Source: Eunapius fragilis (taxonomy: Eukaryota > Porifera > Demospongiae > Spongillida > Spongillidae). Taken from it: a DNA stretch of 64,000 nucleotides. The DNA lies in assembly GCA_963681505.1 (NCBI GenBank), contig OY811988.1, positions 5,744,693 through 5,808,692 on the forward strand, written 5' to 3'. The position numbers and the translations under genes are program-made. Numbering within the stretch: position 1 is the stretch's first letter; the number at the start of each line of letters is the position of its first letter. Shown piece by piece: positions 48,871 through 61,500 of this stretch. Below the pieces are notes generated by a model that saw only the letters and a list, made by a program, of their open reading frames with translations, made no database searches and was not told the origin of the DNA.

Positions 48871-50089
48871 AAATAAACCATCTGACAGAGGTTTCCTATA
48901 TTCCTGTGTATCTCTGTCTCCTCACACTCCAGCAGAATATTTCATATCCATCTCCACCATCACTTTTCTTAGTTGGACCGAAGTAGGTTACATAAATCCT
49001 GCTGAACCATATGTGTTATACTAGTGACACTGATTGGTATTACAGTGATAAGCCTGATGCATTGGCTGCAAATTGCCTGTCCTTGCCTCTTGCCGTTTGT
49101 AAATGTCTGAGTTCTGACAAAAGACAGGGCTTGTACAATATACCACCTCCAAATGAATGTTAAAATACTCTTTAACATGTATACACTATACAAAATCCAC
49201 CAATAGCTTTTATAGGTGGTTTCCATTAGGGGTACGTGAGAACAGATCACTCTATTGGTTCTCCTGTAGCGTCCAGTCAAGAGCAGCTTATATATTATCT
49301 GATGACGTAATTTACATGGAAGACACTCCTCTTCCCATCTTCTGCGAACAAGCTGGTTTGTCCTAATAAGGCATCTACATTGCAGTTGAGCCTTCACTTC
49401 ACTTTGAAAGGATACAGCTTCAGACCCAGACTTCACCTGATGTGTTTTGTGTTGTCCTCCTTTCAGGCAGTCGATCCACTCCTGGGTAGCCCATACTGTG
49501 AAGGATATCCATAGGAGGCATACCTGGAAGGCATGGGTCAATTGCCATGCACTCCTTCTCAATGATGGAGTACCACCTTTCCCATGGTAGTAGCTTCTTG
49601 CTGAAGTAGGCCACTGGATGAACACTTGTTTTCAGTAAGACAGCCCAGCTCCAACTCCTCAATCTGATGCATCCTTCTTAAGTGCAAAGGGACGCTTGAA
49701 GTTTGGGCACTTCAGTACGGGACTTATTGACAGGTGCTGCTTTAACGCCTCAATTGACTTGGGCACTCAACACCAGGCGATTGGGCTGTTGCTTTTTGGT
49801 CAGCCAGTGGGGCTGCGAGTGTGGTGTACTTCATTGTATCGCATCTACTTCATATTGAGCACTGGGAATGCCTCCACTGCAGCTACTTTGCCTTTCTCTG
49901 ACTGAACGTGCCCATTTCTCACTTGGCCCAGTAGTGCATTCTATGTTTGGCACTGGCTCTTGTCCCTCTACAACCAACCTCAGGAGCAGCTTAAAACAGT
50001 ATATCAATTTTGAAGTAATAATTGATGACGTGTGGAAGGGGTTACACCGTTTTAAAACCACTGCATAAAAATACTCCACTGGTCCATTG

Positions 50090-50345
50090 GATGTAAGTTG
50101 GTGCTTCCAATACTCTTCACAATTTCTTTAAACTACTTATTGACATTATTGGATGCAAGGTGGTGCTTCCAATACTCCACACAAACTACTTATTGACATT
50201 ATTGGATGCAAGGTGGTGCTTCCAATACTCCACACAAACTACTAATTGACATTATTGGATGCAAGGTGGTGCTTCCAATACTCCACACAAACTACTAATT
50301 GACATTATTGGATGCAAGGTGGTGCTTCCAATGCTCCACACAGTT
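50090..50345. repeat. About 53-bp tandem repeat inside gypsy copy 1
   Basis: Five units containing ATTGGATGCAAGGTGGTGCT and TCCAATACTCCACAC. Copy 2 has only about two units at the same place (56535-56625), so expansion followed the duplication. Confidence 0.92.
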
Positions 50346-52089
50346 TCTTGTTAACTACTACTTTTGTAAGTAAATTTTAACAAGGCTTGAGCAGCATTAA
50401 TAACTACTTCAGATAAGCATTCTTAATATTGATTAGTTGTATACCATAATAACTTATCCCATAAGGATAAACCCGTGGCATTAAAAAGTGCTGGCATATG
50501 CAGTGTTTTTACCTGCTTCACAACTCCATGCCTCGACTTAAAAAAAAAACGTTTTGTCTTTCCCATGCTTGTGAACAACCATTGATTAAAACAACATCCA
50601 TCAATACTCCAATACTATAAGACTCCAATACATCTTCTGATCCATCTCATCACAACAGTTCTCATTGCCTTATTTACCTACTTGCCATTTCTTTTGAATG
50701 CCACGAAATATAAAGCAAATCACACTGTTCTACAGAATCACACTTGTCACTACAGAATAAAGTCACACTTAACATGATGGTTGTAACAGGACAATACTCA
50801 CCATGGACACCGACTACTAAAGAGAATTACACCCATCACTGCTGATGCATCTGCAGGGTTGGATCCAGCCTGCCATCACTTGTAAAGATGTATCACAAAT
50901 GGTAGTCCAATAATACAAGATGTCCTTTAATATCAATCAAGCAGCTAAATGACAAATGAACTTCCAGCAGGCCTAACTACCAGGTGTTGGATCTGAGGCA
51001 AAACCTATTTCTGTAAAGACACACCTAGGTATGTCACTTTGGAGCTCCCTCACAATGTGAATCCTGCTATCTTCAACCACACACACAATCACAAGAAAAG
51101 AATGGTGGTTAGATGACCCCCAATACCCAACTTTGTAGATCCAGCTTGGTGGATATTGTAGCTTCATCAACCTACCCTTGGACTTCCCCTATCAGTGGGG
51201 TCAACTTGTGATAATCCACGCATGGTATAATGCTTCAAAGGATGCCACATCATCCCATAAAAGGAGCCATAACTCCACTGGAGTAATAGTGAAACCACGG
51301 AGAGTAGTCCGTGTTCTTTAAAGAAGTCTGTACCCAGAATTCCAGGCGTAATGAGATCCTTGACTACAATGAACTTATGTGATTTCACCAAGCCCCCAAC
51401 TGCCACCACTGCTTTAACACGATCCAGGATGGGCTAGGATGGGTATTCCATCTCCTATTGCTGATATCAACTGAAGTACAGGCTCCCATTGATACTCTCA
51501 GCTATTCCTGCTTAAGAAGTGCCAGGGAATATCCAAATTGAACATTATTGTTATTTCTAGCAGGAGATTGCTAGAAGTAATAAAGCAGGGTGATATTGGA
51601 CTACCAGACAGTCACTTGGCAGGTCTAGATATACTGGTGGCAGTCTGAAGGTTTAGCTTAGGTCAGCCATTATGTAACTTACCAGTTTCTAGGAATTCAG
51701 CTACTTCATTGGCTGCCTTTGGAGGTACTGACAAGAGGTGGCAGCCAAACATTTCTGTAATGCTGCCTGGAATCTTTTAGTAGGTAAAAAGTAGTATTAA
51801 GGTGACGTCAAACAAGAGATATGATTAGCAATATTGAAAAATACTCTTCTTTCTAGATGTTAGATGACTTGGTGATATGTTTGAGAAATATCTAAGTATC
51901 AAGTGGCATCTGTAGATGTTAGGTAACATCTTTAATAGGTGGCATTAAAGTAGAGGATAGGAATATTGCTGATGTAATCTTCATTTTATATGGTGAGGTA
52001 TCAGTTGGTGTTTTCGACAAATTAAAGGTTTCATAATATTTTCTTTGGTATGGCATTATTGGCTTATATGTCCATGTCTTCTGCTTTTC

Positions 52090-53005
52090 TGATTCCTGTT
52101 AGGAGGCTCTATCCATCTTCCTATGTATCCCTGTCCTTCCCTCTTCAAACCTTCTTAACACAACAGAATAGGCACTATCCATCTTCCTATGTATCCCTGT
52201 CCTTCCCTCTTCAAACCTTCTTAACACAACAGAATAGGCACTATCCATCTTCCTTTGTACATTTTGCTGCTATCATTTCTAAAATGCAAGTAGTGAATGG
52301 GTTAGCCCATCAGATGTTTATGAAACTGCATATCCTTTACCTCAAGAGAAAGTTCACAACATGCTACACACATCTTCATACTAATAGATTATATGTCATG
52401 CAGATGTACCAGATGATTTTAACAGCAGCTGGCACAAAGGTTGATGAAACGAAATTAATGTGCATAGTTCCGACAAAAAAAAAAGAACAACCTCTGACAG
52501 GACAGTCATATCATTTGCTGCTGCTCCATGAGATCATATTCAGCCTTCTGTAATTGTGATGATTGATATCTTCCCTTGTATCCCTGCCCCGCTTCTCAAA
52601 ACCTTCTTCACACAACAGAATAGGCACTATCCATCTTCCTTTGCATCCCTCTTCAAACTTTCACAACAGAATAGCCACTATCCATCTTCCTTTGTATCCC
52701 TGTCCTTCCCTCCCAAACCTTCTTAACACAACAGAATAGGCTTTATCCAACCTCCTTTGTATCCCTGTGGACCCTCCCTCTCCAAACCTTCGTAACAGGC
52801 TCTGTCCATCTTCCTTTGTATCCCTTTCCCTCCCTCTCAAAACCTTAACACAACAGAATAGGCTCTATCCATCTTCCTTTGTATCCCTGTCCTTCCCTCT
52901 TCAAACCTTCTTAACACAACAGAATAGGCTCTATCCATCTTCATTTGTATCCCTGTCCTTCCCTCTTCAAACCTTCTTAACACAACAGAATAGTTCACAG
53001 GCTCC
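52090..53005. repeat. 66-bp minisatellite
   Basis: Two units at 52110-52250 and about seven at 52560-53005, with CTATCCATCTTCCTTTGTAT and CTTCTTAACACAACAGAATA. The intervening 52260-52555 is unrelated sequence. The 22-codon period keeps frames open, but variants with indels argue against coding. Confidence 0.9.
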
Positions 53006-54609
53006 ATCCATCATAAGTTTCTATTTGCTTGTTCAGCGCCGTTTTCTAAATGGCTACAAAAGTAGGTCCTTTCACACCCTGCTGTATCATTTGTGTTATA
53101 CAAATAACACTGTATGATTACGTTTGCTTGCCTAGCTCTTTGCTGTTTAAAGCCACTGCACAAAAGGTGCTTCACTTGTCCAGCCATCTTTTACAAGGAT
53201 CAAGGCAGCATTTAATAACTACACCAGATAATCATTCACTGCTTAATGTTGTGTGCCATACTAACTCTGATCCTATGAGGACAAACATCTGGAGGGCATT
53301 CTTTAATCGAAATAAAAGTGCAGTTCTTGCACCTCTTCATAACTCATGTCTATGCCCTCCTTGATTCACTGTTGATTGGACATGCAATATCTTATCTTCA
53401 CTCCAAGTACAATAGACTAGGATCTCATCCTGATTAAATTTTGGATCTCACCACAGCAGGGCATTAGCTTTTACTAACCTTGCTGTTTTCAGTTCACTCC
53501 TTAATGCTCAATTTCATTCTTCAGCTTTGCTTGGCACTCATCTCAGCACTCTTTCAGTTCACCACTTATAAACACTTCTACTCAACACTCTTGAAATTCA
53601 TTGCATATACATATCTCAGCTCAGCACTCATTCAGGTTGTTTCTTTTGCTCTCAATATTATTTCAGCATCACTCAGACCTTATTGCTTACCTGACCACAA
53701 TCTGCTATTTATATACACTCATCATAATTGCTCTTTTTTTTTTCTGGTAGAATCAGTCATTAGTACTGGTCTTTTCTCACAAAGGAGAGACTGTAGCGGC
53801 TTAATTTTCAGAGCAAAATGAAATATACACCAAAAAGACGCTGATGAAATTAAACTGCAACTACAATTCAATTAGCCAAATGAGTAGAAAGGTACATACA
53901 ACTTGCCAGTCTCTTAATGTTGACAGCAACTATTTAAATACCACAAAGCCTCATAATCTTTCTTGTGCTAATCGGTTACACACATTAATCCATTATCATT
54001 TCCATTGATTTCTCTTGTCCTGAAAAGAGACAGTGATTCACCTGGCAGCTGCTTATGGCTTTAGAGCTTTTCTAAAATAGAAATGGTAAAACCATTTGGC
54101 ATCAATCCTTCCACCAGTAGCTTAGCACGCACGTACATGTAGGTCCTTTTTCATCTTCGCTAAAGTCCCAAGAAACTACAAGCCATTCCCCTTTGAGCAG
54201 GGTTGGAGGTTTGTTTCATCTCATCATGCCAGCTGTTCGCCACACTGCCTATATTAAAATCCTGAAACCACTCAATGGCGTCCCCAGAAATGAAGGGTTA
54301 CAGTACACTAATCCCAGCGCCTAATACAGCCATTCTCTGCTACAAATGTGACAAAGGGCTACTAAGTCAAAGGTGAAAGCAGGACATAATTACAACCTTT
54401 GATTTCATTATGCCTGTGTTTTGACCTGATAGTATCAAGGACATGCTTCAATCAACCTGTTGAACGGAATCGCACTGTTATCAGAAAATATTCACATCTT
54501 GTTTTTAATGAAGGAAATGAATACCACAAGCCATGAAGGAAATCACACAGTCTCTGCAGAGAAAGTACTGTATATGATGCATCATTTTGGCGATGCACAT
54601 CAAAGGAAC
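53006..54609. other. Spacer between the two gypsy copies
   Basis: AT-rich DNA with short open frames on the plus strand (one of 113 codons from 53480, hydrophobic and Leu/Phe-rich) that look like chance or decayed transposon. No gene is supported. Confidence 0.4.
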
Positions 54610-57600
54610 CTGCTAGTGTAGAGGGTCCCATAAGCTATCAAGCAGAGGATTCTACGGAATAATAAAGAAGGCTTATACTGAACTACCAGACATTCACTTG
54701 GCAGGTCCACATGTGCAAAATCAAATACGGTAGTCATGCTGCTTTCCCCCTGTGCTAGCAGCAGTGAAGGTTTGGATCTGGTCTGCCATTACTTAATTAC
54801 TGTATCTTCTGCTCTTTCGCTTTTGTGGAGGTACTGAGGGAAGATGGCAGCCAAATTCCAAGCTGTATTAGTCAAGGTTAGGAATATTGATAAGTACTCC
54901 AGCAATCTTCTTTATGGACATTACGTCTACTTAAGTGAGGTATTAGAAATATAGGTCTAAGAATTAGGTGACATCTGTAGAGGGTACCAGGATTAGGTGA
55001 TATCTGTAGAGGGTACAAGTATTAGGTGACATCTGTAGAGGTTCCAAGTATTAGGTGCCATCTGTAGAGGGTACAAGTATTAGGTGACATCTGTAGAGGT
55101 TCCAAGTATTAGGTGACATCTGTTGATGGTACAAGTATTAGTTGACAAATGCAGAGGGTACATGTATTAGGTGACATCCGTAGAGGTTAAAAGTATTAGG
55201 TGACATCTGTAGAGGGTACAAGTATTAGGTGACATCTGTACAGGTTACAAGTATTAGGTGACATATGCAGAGGGTACAAGTATTAGGTGACATCTGTAGA
55301 GGGTACAAGCATTAGGGGACATCTTTAGAGGACAAAGAAATAAACCATCCGACAGAGGTTTCCTATATTCCTATGTATCTCTGTCTCCTCACACTCCAGC
55401 AGAATATTTCATATCCATCTCCACCATCACTTTTCTTAGTTGGACTGATGTAGGTTCCATAAATCCTGCTGAACCATATGTGTTATACTAGTGACACTGA
55501 TTGGTATTACAGTGATAAGCCTGATGCATTGGCTGCAAATTGTCTGTCCTCGCCTCTTGCCATTTGTAAATGTCTGAGGTCTGACAAAAGACAGGACTTG
55601 TACAATATACCACCTCCAAATGAATGTTAAAATACTCTTTAACCTGTATACACTATACAAAATCCACCAATAGCTTTTATAGGTGGTTACCATTAGGGGG
55701 TACATGAGAACAGATCACTCTATTGGTTCTCCTGTAGAGTCCGGTCAAGAGCAGCTTATATAATATCTGATGATGTAATTTACATGAAAGACACTCCTCT
55801 TCCCATCTTCTGCCAACAAGCTGGCTTGTCCTGATAAGGCATCTGCATTGCGGTTGAGCCTTCACTTCACTTTGAAAGGATACAGCTTCAGACACAGACT
55901 TCACCTGATGTGTTTTGTGTTGTCCTCCTTTCAGGCAGTCGAACCACTCCAGGGTGTGATGGTCAGTTCATACTGTGAAGGATATCCATAGGAGGCATAC
56001 CCGGAAGGCATGGGTCAATTGCCATGCACTCCTTCTCAATGATGGAGTACCACCTTTCCCATGGTAGTAGCTTCTTGCTGATGTAGGCCACTGGATGAAC
56101 ACATGTTTTCAGTAAGACAGCCCAGCTCCAACTGCCCAATCTGATGCATCCCTCTTAAGTGCAAAGGGATGCTCGAAGTTTGGACACTTCATTACGGGAC
56201 TTGTTCACAGGTGCCGCTTTAACGCCTCAAATGGGCTGTTGCTTTTTGGTCAGCCAGTGGAGCTGCAAGTGTGGTGTACTTCATTGTAGGAAAGCTCTCT
56301 CACATCTACTTCATATTGAGCGCTGGGAATACCTCAACTGCAGCTACTTCGCCTTCCTCTGACTGAACGTGCCACTTGGCCCAGTAGTGCATTCTAGGTC
56401 TGGCACTGGCTCTTGTCCCTCTACAACCAACCTCAAGATAAGCTTAAAACAGTATATTAATAATTGATCACGTATGGAAGGGGTTACACCATTTTAAAAC
56501 CACTGCATAAAAATACCCCACTGGTCCTTTGGATGTATGGTGGTGCTTCCAATACTCCACACAATTTCTTCAAACTACTTATTGACATTATTGGATGCAA
56601 GGTGGTGCTTCCAACCATCTTCACAACTCCATGCCTCGACTTAAAAAAAAAGCTTGTCTTTCCCATGCTTGTGAACAACCATTGATTAAAACAACATCCA
56701 TCAATACTCCAATACTATTGACTCCAATACATTTTCTGATCCATCTCATTGCGAAAGTTCTCATTGCCTTATTTACCTACTTGCCATTTCTTTTGAATGC
56801 CACGGAATATAAAGCAAATCACACTGTTCTACAGAATCACACTTGTCACTACAGAATAAAGTCACACTTCATATGAGTTGTCCTTTAGTATCAATCCAGT
56901 AGCTAAATGACAAATGAACTTCCTGTAGGCCTAAGAAAACTACCAGGTGTTGGCCATTCCACAATTGCCTTCACTTTTGCTTCATCTGAGGCAAAACCTA
57001 TTTCTGTAAAGACACTACCTAGGTATGTCACTTTGGAGCTCCCTCACAATGTGAATCTTGCTATTTTCAACCAAACACACACACACACACACAAAATGAA
57101 TGGTGGTTAGATGAACCCCAATACCCAACTTTGTAGGTCCAGCTTGGTGGATATTGTAGCTTCAGCAACCTACCGTTAGACTTCCCCTATCAGTGCGAAT
57201 GGATATGCATCCTGGTGGTCAACTTGTGATAATCCATGCATGGTATAGGTATAATGCTTCAAAGGATGTGACATCATCCCATATAAGGAGCCATAACTCC
57301 ACTGGAGTAATAGTGAAACCACTGAGAGTAGTCCATGTTCTTTAAAGAAGTCTGTACCCAGAATTCCAGGCGTAATGAGATCCTTGACTACAATGAACTT
57401 ATGTGATTTCACCAAGCCCCCAACTGCCACCACTGCTTTAACATGATCCAGGATGGGCTAGGATGGGTATTCCATCTCCTGTTGCTGATATCAACTGAAG
57501 TACATACTCCCATTGATACACTCAGCTATTCCTGCTTAAGAAGTGCCGGAGAATATCCAAATTGAACATTATTATTATTTCTAGCAGGAGATTGCTAGAA

Positions 57601-57980
57601 GTAATAAAGCAGGGTGATATTGGACTACCAGACAGTCACTTGGCAGGTCTAGATATACTGGTGGTAATCTGAAGGTTTAGATCTGGTCAGCCATTATGTA
57701 ACTTACCCAGTTTCTATGAATTCAGCTACTTCATTGGCTGCCTTTGGAGGTACCGACAAGAGGTGGCGCCAAACATTTCTGTAATGCTGCCTGGAATCTT
57801 TTAGTAGGTAAAAAGCGCTATTAGATGACGTCAAACAAGAGATATGATTAGCAATATTGAAAAATACTCTTCTTTCTAGATGTTAGATGACTAGGTGATA
57901 TGTTTGAGAAATATCTAAGTATCAAGTGGCATCTGTAGATGTTAGGTAACATCTTTAATAGGTGGCATTAAAGTAGAGGA
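54610..57980 (-). mobile_element. Degenerate Ty3/gypsy LTR retrotransposon, copy 2
   Basis: Closely parallels copy 1: LTR-like ends (about 54610-54950 and 57550-57980), protease piece (57433-57176, again KSHKFIVVKDLITPGILGTD) and RNase H piece (about 56130-55690, GGQHKTHQVKSVSEAVSFQS). Similarity to 48360-51965 is high and collinear, so either two related insertions or a segmental duplication. It is coding-dead. Confidence 0.8.
54960..55335. repeat. 29-bp minisatellite, second copy
   Basis: About twelve units of the same TTAGGTGACATCTGTAGAGG family as at 48430, with more variation between units. Confidence 0.92.
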
Positions 57981-58384
57981 TCTTGGATAATTGGCAAGCC
58001 AGCTTCATGCTTTCAACCTAACAGTAATAACCCCCACTACTTAATAACTGAAGCAGATGCTACTAATGAGGCAGCTGAAACCTAAACAGTTGGTGGAGGT
58101 TAGCTTAGCTTTCATAGTGAGAGTGCTTGTACCAAAGTATATATTTGTCATTTAACCCTCGATGTGAAATGCCTCTCAGAATAGCCATAATGGTCTGGGG
58201 ACTATATGCGCATGGAGTAGTAGATAGAGGCAGAATAATTGTGCGCACTCATTTGAAGCATCACAGTGTCCAGTTGGTGATACACATGAACCAACACCTG
58301 AGAGAAGTATGCATGTATGTGTGTGTGTGCGTGTGCGTGTGTGCGTTTAAACAACAGTGTCATTGCACAAGTGTCATTGTGCAA

Positions 58385-58492
58385 GCATACCATATCTGAT
58401 ACAGCAGCCGTTGATATTACGATACCATATCTGATACAGCAGCCGTTGATATTAATATACCATATCTGATACAGCAGCCATTGATATTAATA
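58385..58492. repeat. 34-bp tandem repeat
   Basis: Three copies with ACCATATCTGATACAGCAGC and GTTGATATTA. The flank 57981-58384 has only a short GTGTGCGTG run. Confidence 0.88.
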
Positions 58493-58581
58493 TATACATC
58501 TGTGCTAAAAATGTACTAAAAAATTTCTTCATTAGAATGGTTGATCCATCTCCTTCTTAACCTAACATCTCCTCCTTAACC

Positions 58582-61500
58582 TCACACTGACCTAAGGTCA
58601 CGTGAGTGGGTCACCTGAAACACGACTGATCCCTGAGTCTCTCTGTCACTATGGCGACCACGGTCCATGAGCTTCATGACATGGTGCTCGGACTGACCAT
58701 CTCGTGGGAGGGGCAAGGTCACCTGACCCATGAATCTGTCCACAACAGCATTCTTGTTCCATACCTTCAGGTGAATGTGGGAGAAGGGGTGATATGGGGA
58801 GGAGATGGTGGTATGGGGAGGAGGTAGTGGTAGGGGGAGGAGGTGGTTGCATGGGGAGGAGGTGGTAGTATGGGGTGGTGTATGGGGAGGTGATGGTGAA
58901 GGTGAAGGTGATAGGTAAAGCATCAAGAAGATGCAATAGTATCCCATGTGGAAATAGTGGTGAGTAAACATGGTTTATCACGTCGTGTATGCAATTGTTA
59001 TATAAATTCTTACGGTGATCAACAATCACTGTTATCTCCCAATGGGACGACACGTCCACTTGACCGGGTGCACAACGGACCACAAGATCAAGCTATGCCA
59101 CTATCCTTCCTCCTCCCCATTCCACTCCCTCCACCTCCTCCCTCCCCCTCCCCTCACACCCTCTCTCCTCTCTCCTCTCCTCTCCTCTACCCCTCTCCAT
59201 CCCTCCTCCTCCTTCCTTTCTTCCACACCAGGACACGCGCTCCATATAGCTACTATGTATTTGCCAGGACTTCAATACTTGCTGCATGCACATGTACGTG
59301 TACCTCAATTTTGACGTTGGCCGTTTCGGGACGTTTGATATAAAATAGAAGACTGGAATCAAACTTTGGCTCCAAAGTGCCTTTTTGCACAGGTGTGGTG
59401 CCTCTGGTCTTCTCCACGGTAACAATGCAGTAAGGATCAGCTCCTGGTATTTGTGTTGTCAACATTGGTCATGTACACCATCACTCTCCCCCCCCTCTCC
59501 CTCCATTTCCTCTTCCTCCTCCCTCCCTCCCCTCTCACCAGCTCCAATCAGATCTTGCTTGGCTAACCCTGTGGCACTCGCCATTTCGACTGTCACCACT
59601 GCCTGCGGTGACTTCACGCAGCAACAGCAGAGGTAACCAAGGCAACCTCTAGGAGGGACGTCATACCTCAGCTCTCTGATAGAGGGAAAATATTGTGACC
59701 ACACCCTAAGAGTAACTGACCACACCCTAAGAGCGACTGACCACACCCCTACAATGCATGAATAACAAAATCTAATGCATGCAACATACTTATACAGCGT
59801 ACATACATAATTAATCCCTCACATATGGGCTCAGGTCATGTGACATAGGGCTTAGGTCATGTGACAACCCTCCACATACAGATTGAGGTCATGTGACCAC
59901 CCTCCACATATGGGCTCAGGTCCTGTGACCACCCTCCACATATGGGCACAGGTCATGTGACCTTACCTCGCCCTGTTAGCATGCTCGGTGTACATCCTGA
60001 TGTAGAAGGCCCTCAGGTACCCAGGCTCAAAGGTGGATGGGATTACAGCATAGCGGCCAGGCTTCAGCGTATATTTGCCAAATACACCAATCCTGTTGGC
60101 GTGTGTGATGGAAGTAATATGCTCTGGAATGCGGTGCAACCGACAGCTTCTGTTCTCCTCAACCTTCAAGGAGGAGAAATATGTTATCTCGGGTAACTAT
60201 TCTGTTTTCCCCAAACATCCCCATCCTCTCCTCTCCCTTTGCTCTTCCTCTCCTCTCCCTCCCCTCTCCTCTCCCTCCCCTCTCCTCTTCCTCTCCCTCT
60301 CCTCTTCCTCTCCTCTCCCTTTGCTCTTCCTCTCCTCTCCCTCCCCTCTCCTCTTCGTCTCCCTCTCCCTCTTCCTCTCCCTCTCCTCTTCCTCTCCCTC
60401 TCCCTCTTCCTCTCCTCTCCCTCTCCTCTTCCTCTCCCTCTCCTCTTCGTCTCCCTCTCCCTCTCCTCTTCCTCTCCCTCTCCTCTTCCTCTCCCTCTCC
60501 CTCTTCCTCTCCCTCTCCTCTCCCTCTCCCTCTCCTCTTCCTCTCCTCTCCCTCTCCTCTCCCTCCCCTCTCCTCTTCGTCTCCCTCTTTCTCATCTCTA
60601 TTTCCCTCTCCCTCCTCTCTCCTCCCCACTTCTCACCCACATGCAGACATATGTGCCTAGGTTCATTTTGTGCTGAAGGTGCTACACAGCTGTCCAGTGA
60701 TACCTCCCTCCTCCTCCCTCTTCACACACAGCTGTCCTGGTGATACCTCCCTCCTCCTCCCTCTTCACACACAGCTGTCCTGGTGATACCTCCCTCCTCC
60801 TCCCTCTTCACACACAGCTGTCCTGGTGATACCTCCCTCCTCCTCCCTCTTCACACACAGCTGTCCTAGTGATACCTCCCTCCTCCTCCCTCTTCACACA
60901 CAGCTGTCCTGGTGATACCTCCCTCCTCCTCCCTCTTCACACACAGCTGTCCTGGTGATACCTCCCTCCTCCTCCCTCTTCACACACAGCTGTCCCAGTG
61001 ATACCTCCCTCCTCCTCCCTCTTCACACACAGCTGTCCCAGTGATACCTCCCTCCTCCTCCCTCTTCACACACAGCTGTCCAGTGATACCTCCCTCCTCC
61101 TCCCTCTTCACACACAGCTGTCCTAGTGATACCTCCCTCCTCCTCCCTCTTCACACACAGCTGTCCTAGTGATCTGGCTAAAAGCATTTGCCTTAATATT
61201 GATCCATGCATGATATAGGCCATTCATTGCCAGCCCCTCATTCTTTTTTCACCATGAACACATCACATCCAATGGAGCACCCCTCCCTGCCCCTCACCTA
61301 GAACACATCACACCCAATGGAGCACCCCTCCCCCTCACCATGAACACATCACATCCAATGGAGCACCCCTCCCCCTCACCATGAACACATCACACCCAAT
61401 GAAGCACCCCTCCCCCTCACCATGAACACATCACACCCAATGGAGCACCCTTCCCCCTCACCATGAACACATCACACCCAATGAAGCACCCCTCCCTCCC

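Larger units (their letters stand above)
48040..51965 (-). mobile_element. Degenerate Ty3/gypsy LTR retrotransposon, copy 1
   Basis: LTR-like ends at about 48040-48430 and 51530-51965 share CTTGGCAGGTC-type and GGAGGTACTGACAAGAG blocks. On the minus strand the order is 5' LTR, a protease piece (51409-51167: KSHKFIVVKDLITPGILGTD), a reverse-transcriptase/RNase H region (about 49900-49400: VHPVAYFSKKLLPWERWYSI, then EWIDCLKGGQHKTHQVKSGS) and spacer to the 3' LTR. Stops and frameshifts are many and most of Gag and integrase is missing or unrecognisable. Two internal minisatellites (48430 and 50090) have expanded. Confidence 0.8.

Noticed and set aside
60075-60743. Frames of 150-220 codons in a calpain intron
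   Set aside because: CTCTCC repeat translation; the genuine exon here is 60163-59967 on the minus strand.
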